9,641 bases of DNA from an uncultured Prevotella sp. (GTDB lineage Bacteria > Bacteroidota > Bacteroidia > Bacteroidales > Bacteroidaceae). Below, piece by piece: positions 1 through 6,147 of this stretch. Within the stretch, counting starts at the first letter, position 1. Every line of letters begins with the position of its first letter. The notes under the pieces are model-generated. The model was not told where the DNA came from, made no database searches, and saw only the letters and a list, made by a program, of their open reading frames with translations. The position numbers and the translations under genes are program-made. The stretch is from positions 1 through 9,641 of the forward strand of contig CAAGFF010000002.1 of assembly GCA_900769055.1 (NCBI GenBank), given 5' to 3'.

Positions 1-58
1 GGTTGGTATAGTCGTTGCCTGTGCTCACGGTATGTCCCTTCTCACGGATGCAGTCATA
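1..58 (-). pseudogene. In-frame continuation of the FAS1 lipoprotein gene beyond an amber codon (partial, runs off window)
   Basis: Reading the minus strand in the same frame as the upstream FAS1 gene, the codon after TAG (61-59) begins an open stretch of 19 sense codons to the window edge: YDCIREKGH then TVSTGNDYTN. I see this directly by translation. The second FAS1 domain of the upstream gene has only its first half before the stop, with the YTIFAESDD motif near residue 260, so this stretch supplies plausible missing sequence; a TGNDYTN-type segment resembles what commonly precedes the next conserved FAS1 strand in Bacteroidetes family members. No frameshift is needed. An ATG at 57-55 lies in a different frame and stops after ten codons, so re-initiation there is not credible. 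I infer one gene split by a nonsense codon. An unrelated open frame that is this short cannot be fully excluded. Confidence 0.65.
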
Positions 59-940
59 CTATGCAGCTGCACCGCCATAAACCTTATTGGCGTAGGCTAC
101 GAGGTCCTCGAAGCTGTTGATGCCATTGGCACGCAGCACATCATCGCTCTCAGCAAAGATTGTGTAGCCAATCTTACACTCAGTAGGACAATAAAGCTCA
201 CTACCATTGGTGTCGGTGATGTCGGCAGGCTTGTCAAACTTTGTTGTACGTGTGCCGTCAGAGAGTGTGCGGTACTTAATGGATGCCTTGACAGAGTCTA
301 CAAGTCCAGTCTTCTTGAGAGCCTCGTTGAAGATGGTGTAGCCTTCCAGACGGTCGAAGGTGTCGCCAAGCAGACGCGAGGAGCGTGGCACTACCCTATT
401 GAGCTTGTGTACCAGACCATTGGTCACCTCGTTGTCCTCGCTTATAATAGTAGCGATATTGTTCAGCACCGTACGGCCGAGAGAGTCAACCTTCGATGAT
501 ATTGGCCTGCCGAGCATGGTTGTGATAGTGGCACCGCTTCCACCCATCTCGATGATGCTGTAGAGACCATTGGTGAGATGATAGCGTGCGATGTCATTGC
601 ACAAGCTGTCGTTAAGGCCAGCAAGCGAGTTGTCTGTCATGCCGTTATGTGGAATCGCCGCCTCTGGGTCGTTGTAGAGGCTGTCTATATACAGGGCCAC
701 GCCCTCGTTGGAAGGTGCATAGCAGGTATATTGACCGTAAGAGGCCATCATGCGGTCGAGACCCACGCGTGTCAGAATATAGTTGAACGATGTCAGATCG
801 CTATCTTTCTGAATGAACGTCTCTATGGTCTCGCCTGTGAAGGTATACAGGTTGGACTCGTCCGGCTCCTTGTTGCAGGCGCCGAGGGCGAGCATGGTGG
901 CCAACATGCCTATGCAGGCTTTGAAAAATTTCTTGTTCAT
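59..940 (-). CDS. FAS1 (fasciclin) domain lipoprotein, likely truncated by an in-frame TAG
   Basis: This 293-residue product starts with a lipoprotein signal (MNKKFF, then LALGAC, Cys22), followed by acidic residues (NKEPDES) of the kind that send Bacteroidetes lipoproteins to the cell surface. FAS1 domain 1 spans about residues 38-185, with a YTCYAPSNE motif at 71-79 and a closing LVHKLNRVV at 176-184. Domain 2 begins near 195 and shows YTIFAESDD at 259-267, but it stops at residue 293 and is therefore incomplete. The start at 940 is chosen over the upstream ATG at 988 because it gives a proper signal peptide and follows an AAAGGAGG Shine-Dalgarno. It is the last gene visible in the operon, 19 nt after the SusD stop. 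The other three operon genes end in TAA; this one ends in TAG with the frame open beyond. FAS1 domains mediate adhesion or ligand binding in known proteins; the ligand here is unknown. Confidence 0.85.
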   Translation of the reverse strand: MNKKFFKACIGMLATMLALGACNKEPDESNLYTFTGETIETFIQKDSDLTSFNYILTRVGLDRMMASYGQYTCYAPSNEGVALYIDSLYNDPEAAIPHNGMTDNSLAGLNDSLCNDIARYHLTNGLYSIIEMGGSGATITTMLGRPISSKVDSLGRTVLNNIATIISEDNEVTNGLVHKLNRVVPRSSRLLGDTFDRLEGYTIFNEALKKTGLVDSVKASIKYRTLSDGTRTTKFDKPADITDTNGSELYCPTECKIGYTIFAESDDVLRANGINSFEDLVAYANKVYGGAAA

Positions 941-950
941 ATTTGGTTGT

Positions 951-958
951 CCTCCTTT
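951..958 (-). promoter_or_regulatory. Strong Shine-Dalgarno for the downstream FAS1 gene
   Basis: The minus strand reads AAAGGAGG here, ten nucleotides before the ATG at 940 and within the 19-nt gap after the SusD stop codon. It fixes the start of the FAS1 gene at 940 rather than 988. None of the other three operon genes has such a site; their leaders are AT-rich, as is usual in Bacteroidetes. Confidence 0.7.
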
Positions 959-959
959 A

Positions 960-2684
960 TTAATAGTTCTTCTCATATTCAGAATCATTCCTATAAGCAG
1001 GGTTCTGACGCAGGTTCATGTTTACGTCAATGTCGCCCTGGTTGATAGGCATGTAGAGATAAGGCTCCGTGCGCATCTTTGATGCTGCGGCAGCTGCACC
1101 AGACGTGTACTTCCTCGTCACGAGGTTGAGGAATGTAGCATCGTTGCGGGTGAACTCCTTGCCCTCTTCCTGCTGCTGGTAAAGGGTCTTGCTATAGTCG
1201 ATGCCCTCTACATGACGGAAGTTGTAGCGCATGAGGTCGTACCAGCGCTTGCCCTCGAAGCAAAGCTCACGCAGACGCTCTGTCAAGATGAGTGGCTCTA
1301 TGGCTACACGGGTCTTGTAGTAGTTGAACTTCAGAGAGTCGCTTGCAAGACTTCCGGAATAGAGTGAACGGTTGTTGACAGCCTGCACAAGGTTGAATGC
1401 CTGACGCAGACGAATGTCGTCATCGGTCTCTGCAAGCTGTACCTGAGCCTCAGCCTTCATCAGCATTACGTCAGCAAGACGGTAGAAGATGTAGTTCTGA
1501 GCGAAACGGTCGTACGTGCGTGAGTCAGCACGCTTCTGGCCAGCTGCACCAACAGGGTTGCTGACATTTATTGGTGTGAGTGACACCATCTTACGTATAT
1601 CGTATGACTCAAGGCTTGTACCTGGCTCAAAGACATTGTTAATGAAGCGGTAGTCACCTGTCTGGGTATATACTGGCTGACCAGTACCAACGGTACCAAA
1701 GATAGCCGATGCCCTTACATATCCCGAAGGCGAGTTGTTCTTGGCATACTTGAAGTACATCTGACAGAGAGCAGTGTTGGAGTTGGCGTTACCATTGTAC
1801 TGCAACTCAAAGATGCTTTCCTCAGCATTCTGTTCTATAAACAGCTTCTCGAATGCCTTCTGACCATCGGCAAGAGGGTATTCCTTAACTTCAAGCTCAC
1901 CACGGTCAGGAATGTGCTGCGACTGCTTTGAGGCAATCACCTTGTCGCAATAGTCCACACACTTCTGATAATAGTAGGCATCGTGGTGTACGGAACCAAG
2001 CCAGAGATAGATGTCGGCAAGGATGGCGTCTACGGCATCACGGTTAATCCAACCCACCCTGCGCCAGTCAGTAAAGGCAGATGGGTCAAGGGCAATGCCC
2101 TCAGCTTCCTCAAGGTCGCGGATGCACAACTGAAGCACAGAGTCTGGAGCAAGCTGCGGAATGTTCATCTCCTGGCTGCTCGTCATATATGACTTGCCCG
2201 AATAGGGAACATCGCGGAAGTTGCGTACAAGATAGAAGTAGCACAATGATCTCAGTGCAAGCATCTGCGAGCGGTCTGTCAGATAGTCGCCCTCGGTATA
2301 GGACGGGTCAATCTTCATAACTTCTGGTGCCTTGTCGAGAACAATGTTGCAGTTGTTGATGACCGTATAGAGACTTCCCCACGTAGCAAACGTGTTGGTG
2401 GTCTGTATGTTCACGGCATCAATCTCGGTAAGAGCGTTTACTGTAGCGTTAGCATCGATGCTCACCATATTCAGCTCGTCAGAGCGGAAGTCGCCCCACA
2501 CGATGAGTCGGTTGATGACATCGGCAGAGAGCATGGACTTGTAAGCACCGTTGACCATCTGGGCAACCTCATCCTTGGTCTTCCAGAAGTCCTCGTCCAC
2601 AGTCTTGTCATCGGGAAGCAGCACGGTGTCTACGCAGGACACCATGGCGAGGCTTGCTAATATGATTGAAATATACTTTTTCAT
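960..2684 (-). CDS. SusD/RagB-like outer-membrane substrate-binding lipoprotein
   Basis: The protein has 574 residues, a normal size for the family. A lipoprotein signal peptide ends in AMVSC (Cys17). The early segment DEDFWKTKDEVAQMVNGAYK is typical of the N-terminal SusD-like region. Towards the C-terminal half, YRLADVMLMKAEAQ is the family's signature helix, followed by RLRELCFEGKRWYDLMR (about 470-486) and the closing YLYMPINQGDIDVNMNLRQN, which corresponds to the usual 'P-I-P-x-x-E-I-x-x-N-x-x-L-x-Q-N' ending. SusD proteins sit on the extracellular face as a lid on the SusC barrel and bind the ligand, commonly a glycan or peptide. The gene follows the SusC gene by 34 nt of AT-rich spacer containing a short TA run (about 2702-2710), which supports co-transcription. 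A five-alanine run near residue 530 is a small local oddity. The substrate cannot be told from the sequence. Confidence 0.95.
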   Translation of the reverse strand: MKKYISIILASLAMVSCVDTVLLPDDKTVDEDFWKTKDEVAQMVNGAYKSMLSADVINRLIVWGDFRSDELNMVSIDANATVNALTEIDAVNIQTTNTFATWGSLYTVINNCNIVLDKAPEVMKIDPSYTEGDYLTDRSQMLALRSLCYFYLVRNFRDVPYSGKSYMTSSQEMNIPQLAPDSVLQLCIRDLEEAEGIALDPSAFTDWRRVGWINRDAVDAILADIYLWLGSVHHDAYYYQKCVDYCDKVIASKQSQHIPDRGELEVKEYPLADGQKAFEKLFIEQNAEESIFELQYNGNANSNTALCQMYFKYAKNNSPSGYVRASAIFGTVGTGQPVYTQTGDYRFINNVFEPGTSLESYDIRKMVSLTPINVSNPVGAAGQKRADSRTYDRFAQNYIFYRLADVMLMKAEAQVQLAETDDDIRLRQAFNLVQAVNNRSLYSGSLASDSLKFNYYKTRVAIEPLILTERLRELCFEGKRWYDLMRYNFRHVEGIDYSKTLYQQQEEGKEFTRNDATFLNLVTRKYTSGAAAAASKMRTEPYLYMPINQGDIDVNMNLRQNPAYRNDSEYEKNY

Positions 2685-2718
2685 ATCTTCGTATGTTTGC
2701 TATATATATAATAAGGTA

Positions 2719-5700
2719 TTAGAAGCCTACGTTCAGAGTGACGGTGAACGACTTGGCCCTTGGAGTCTGGGAGTCATCGACAGCCACGCCCCATCCCTGT
2801 ACGGAAACCTCAGGGTCGGTGCCGCTGTACTTGGTCCAGCAGTAGAGGTTGTTGACGCTGAGGTACATCTGCAGCTGGTTGAGACCAAGGCTCTTTATCA
2901 TCTTCTTATCGAAGTTGTAGGCGAGCTGCAAGTTGTTGAAACGTACAAACGAACCATTCTCTACGAAGCGGTCGGAAGCCTGATAGTTGTAGCCGGAATT
3001 GTACATGGCTCTTGGAATAGGAGTCACGTCACCATCCTTGCGCCAGCGGTAGTTAACGGTTGCACACTGGTTGTATGTGGTGAACATGTTCTCAAGGTTC
3101 ATGCGCGCAAGGTTGACAACCTTGTTGCCGAAGCGGTAGGCGAAACGGGTCTTCAAGCTCCACTTGCCATACTTGAAGGTGAAGTTGAAACCACCCTGTA
3201 CCTTTGGCAATGAGTTGCCAAGGTAAACAATGTCAAGGGCATTAATCTGACCGTCGTTGTTGATGTCCTCATACATGGCGTCACCACCACGGAAGACGTA
3301 TGTCTGACTACCATTGTTGTAGTTGTATACAAGATGCTGCGGATGGCCCTGGCTGGTCATGAGCACCTTGCCGTCTGAGCCAAGCACAATGGGGAATGTC
3401 TTGCCCTCAGCAAGTTGTGAGTTGATCCAAGCCTCGTATTCGGTGGCAGACAGTCCGTGCTCCTTCTGGTAGTTCTCTAAATAGTCGTAGCCGTACTGGT
3501 ATACGCCCTTGTATCTGAAACCGTAGATGGAACCGAGGGCGTTACCCACCTGAATACGGTTGGTATAACCTGTCGAGCTCTTGCTGGCCGGACGCGTTGT
3601 AGCACTCCATTCGGTGTTGATGGCATCGAGCACTCGCTGGTCCATCTCCTTAATCTCATTGAAGTTCTGAGCAACGTTAAGGCTGGCATCAAACGAGAAC
3701 TTGCCAATCTGCAGAATCTTCTTACCTGATAAGTTAAGCTCCCATCCCTGGTTGTTCATCTTGCCGACGTTAGCATAGGAAAGACTGCCGTAACCAGTAG
3801 TTGAAGGTATCTTCACACCTGTCATGAGCAGGTCTTTGGTATCCTTGTTATACCAGTCGAAATCTACCTCGATTCTATCGTTGAAGAAACTGAGGTTGAA
3901 ACCAAGGTTGACAGATGTTGTCTTCTCCCAACGCAGGTCATCAAGCTTCAGACCGTCGATGGTAGCGATGGTAAACATGTTGTTGCCGTTACCGTATGAG
4001 CCACCATTGGTATTGTAGGTTGAGTAGAACAGATAGTCGGCACTTGGAGCCTTACCGTTGATACCCCAGCTGGCACGAAGAGCCAACATGGAGAGGAACT
4101 TGTCGCGCAGAGGCTTCATGAACTCCTCGTCAATGATGTTGTAGCGGACAGAAACACCGGGGAAGTATGCCCACTTGTTCTTTGGTCCGAACTTGGAGTC
4201 GCCATCGGCACGCAGTGAGAAGCCGAGGATGTAACGCTCCCTGTACGACAGGTGACCGTTGTATAACCAGTACTGTGAGTTGGAGCGGCTGTTGCCACTG
4301 CTCATGCTCTTCAACGCACCAGGTGTTGTCGGTGATTCGATGCCATCGGGCAGTGAGTATTCCTCAATATACTGGCTGTTGCTCTTCGATGTAGTCATCT
4401 CGTAGCGGACAAGCATTGTAGAGAACCAGTCCTTGTTGCGGAATGCAGGAGTAAAGGCCATCTCTGCACGGGCACTCATCTGGAAACGGTTGTTCTCTGT
4501 ATTAGATGCCTTGTTGTATGAGGCATCGTTCCACTTGTTTGTGGTGAGCGAAGCCGGATAGTATGTAGGCAGTGAGTGGGCGTAGATATCGAAGTCCACA
4601 CGGCCAGTGAAGGTCAGGCGCGACTTGTTGGTTTCAATACCCAGCAGCTCATACTTGAGCGTGAAGTTAGGCGTGATGCGGTAGGTCTCGTCTTTCTTCC
4701 ATGCCTGCTCAGCAATGGCTATCGGGTTGCCGAGGTCCCTGATTTTCGAAAGCTCTGACGATGAGTAGTTGCCTGTATATGGCGACTCTCCCGAAGGAGC
4801 AACAGGGTTCATAAGATAGAACTCGTTGGTATCAGAACCGTCAGCATTCTGTCTGTAGATGCTCATGTTTGGAGCCAGCTTCTGTGCGATACCCAACAGT
4901 CCGGAGTAGTTCTGGTTGTTGTTGGTATATGTAAGCGCGAAGTTGGTAGAGAACCTGATGCGGTCGCTCACGTTATAGTCGAGAACCAGACGGGTAGAGA
5001 AACGGTCAAGGGTCTGCTTGATGATTGAGCCAGTCTGATGGTCGTAGCCTGCGGAGATACGGAACTGAGCCTTCTGACCACCACCCGTAAGGTTGACGTT
5101 GTAGGAGTGCATCTGTCCGAACTGCTTCACAGCCTTCACCCAGTCGGTGTTGTTGTTCCAGTTCTCATACTCGCTCCAGCTCTGGTCGTAGTTAAGCTCA
5201 GCGATGTTGGTAGTTGCATTTGAAGCCTGCTTAGGATTGTAGAACTCCTCCTTCATAAGCATGGTGTAGTCGTCACCATTGAGCAACTCATATCCGTCGG
5301 GCTGCCATGTACCTGTGAACTTATACGAGAAGTTGACGCGGGTTTTACCTCTTGCTCCACGCTTTGTGGTAATTTGGATAACACCATTTGAACCCTTTGA
5401 ACCCCATACGGCTGTAGCAGCAGCGTCCTTCAGAACCTGAATGTTGGCAATATCCTCAACGTTCACCGACAACAGCGAGGCATATTGCTCCTCGTTGGCA
5501 TTGGAGAAGTCGAAGGTCTCATCGGGGTTGTCGAAGATGCGGTCATCGACAACGATGAGCGGCTGAGCGTCACCATTGATGGTGGTAACACCACGCAGAC
5601 GCATGGTTGTACCAGCACCGAGGTTACCAGAGTTAGACACGATATCGAGACCGGCAATCTCACCCTGCAATGCCTCGTCGGCACTGGTAAAGGCCATACC

Positions 5701-6120
5701 CTCGACACTGCTCATGTCGAAAGTCTGCTGGGCTACTGACACCTCTCTCTTTGGGATGAACAGACCGCCAGAGCCCATACGTGTACCTTTAACTACTACT
5801 TCCTGTATGGTATGGCTGTCCGACTCAAGTACGATGTCGAATACTTCCTTGTCGCCGACGGTAATGGTCTTGGTCTTGTCGCCGACATACGATATGCGCA
5901 ACTTGTTCTTGGGGCTTTTCACCTCCATGGAGAAGTTGCCGTTGAAATCGGTCTGTGCAGCAGAGACGATACGGTTGTTGGCATCCACCTCAGTGACATT
6001 TGCCATCATCACCGGACCCATGGCATCGCTGACAGTACCGGATATACGCTTGCTCTGCGCCATCATCGTGAGAGAGGCGGCGCACAGGCAGGCTGTAAGC
6101 AATAATTTCTTGTTAGACAT
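2719..6120 (-). CDS. SusC/RagA-like TonB-dependent outer-membrane transporter
   Basis: The product has 1133 residues from the start at 6120; an alternative ATG at 6126 adds only two residues. A signal peptide ends near MMAQ (residues 19-22). It is followed directly by a carboxypeptidase-regulatory-like beta domain (about 25-100, RISGTVSDAMGPVMMANV), a TonB-box-like IQEVVVKGT (105-113), and the plug. The plug carries ALQGEIAGLDI, MRLRGVTTINGDAQPLIVVD (about 173-192) and VEDIANIQVLKDAAATAVWG, all classic SusC signatures. The remainder is the 22-strand-type barrel, with an acidic DINNDGQINALD loop near 952 and a terminal phenylalanine. There is no STN domain before the regulatory-like domain, so a role in ECF-sigma signalling is unlikely. 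It takes up a substrate across the outer membrane using TonB and the proton-motive force, with the SusD protein as lid. It starts 27 nt after the large FAS1 gene. Confidence 0.97.
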   Translation of the reverse strand: MSNKKLLLTACLCAASLTMMAQSKRISGTVSDAMGPVMMANVTEVDANNRIVSAAQTDFNGNFSMEVKSPKNKLRISYVGDKTKTITVGDKEVFDIVLESDSHTIQEVVVKGTRMGSGGLFIPKREVSVAQQTFDMSSVEGMAFTSADEALQGEIAGLDIVSNSGNLGAGTTMRLRGVTTINGDAQPLIVVDDRIFDNPDETFDFSNANEEQYASLLSVNVEDIANIQVLKDAAATAVWGSKGSNGVIQITTKRGARGKTRVNFSYKFTGTWQPDGYELLNGDDYTMLMKEEFYNPKQASNATTNIAELNYDQSWSEYENWNNNTDWVKAVKQFGQMHSYNVNLTGGGQKAQFRISAGYDHQTGSIIKQTLDRFSTRLVLDYNVSDRIRFSTNFALTYTNNNQNYSGLLGIAQKLAPNMSIYRQNADGSDTNEFYLMNPVAPSGESPYTGNYSSSELSKIRDLGNPIAIAEQAWKKDETYRITPNFTLKYELLGIETNKSRLTFTGRVDFDIYAHSLPTYYPASLTTNKWNDASYNKASNTENNRFQMSARAEMAFTPAFRNKDWFSTMLVRYEMTTSKSNSQYIEEYSLPDGIESPTTPGALKSMSSGNSRSNSQYWLYNGHLSYRERYILGFSLRADGDSKFGPKNKWAYFPGVSVRYNIIDEEFMKPLRDKFLSMLALRASWGINGKAPSADYLFYSTYNTNGGSYGNGNNMFTIATIDGLKLDDLRWEKTTSVNLGFNLSFFNDRIEVDFDWYNKDTKDLLMTGVKIPSTTGYGSLSYANVGKMNNQGWELNLSGKKILQIGKFSFDASLNVAQNFNEIKEMDQRVLDAINTEWSATTRPASKSSTGYTNRIQVGNALGSIYGFRYKGVYQYGYDYLENYQKEHGLSATEYEAWINSQLAEGKTFPIVLGSDGKVLMTSQGHPQHLVYNYNNGSQTYVFRGGDAMYEDINNDGQINALDIVYLGNSLPKVQGGFNFTFKYGKWSLKTRFAYRFGNKVVNLARMNLENMFTTYNQCATVNYRWRKDGDVTPIPRAMYNSGYNYQASDRFVENGSFVRFNNLQLAYNFDKKMIKSLGLNQLQMYLSVNNLYCWTKYSGTDPEVSVQGWGVAVDDSQTPRAKSFTVTLNVGF

Positions 6121-6147
6121 AATCATTAGTCTTTAGTGTTTGTTTGA

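Noticed and set aside
59..61. Genome-wide recoding of TAG as a sense codon
   Set aside because: The three intact operon genes contain no in-frame TAG, and recoded TAG is known from some gut phages rather than from Bacteroidales hosts; a local mutation is simpler.
32..499. 155-codon open frame on the plus strand
   Set aside because: It is antisense to the well-supported second FAS1 gene and has no domain.
941..988. Upstream start for the second FAS1 gene at 988, overlapping SusD
   Set aside because: A strong Shine-Dalgarno and the lipoprotein signal both point to 940.
2551..3213. 220-codon open frame on the plus strand
   Set aside because: It is antisense to the ends of the SusC and SusD genes, crosses their junction, and shows no family features.
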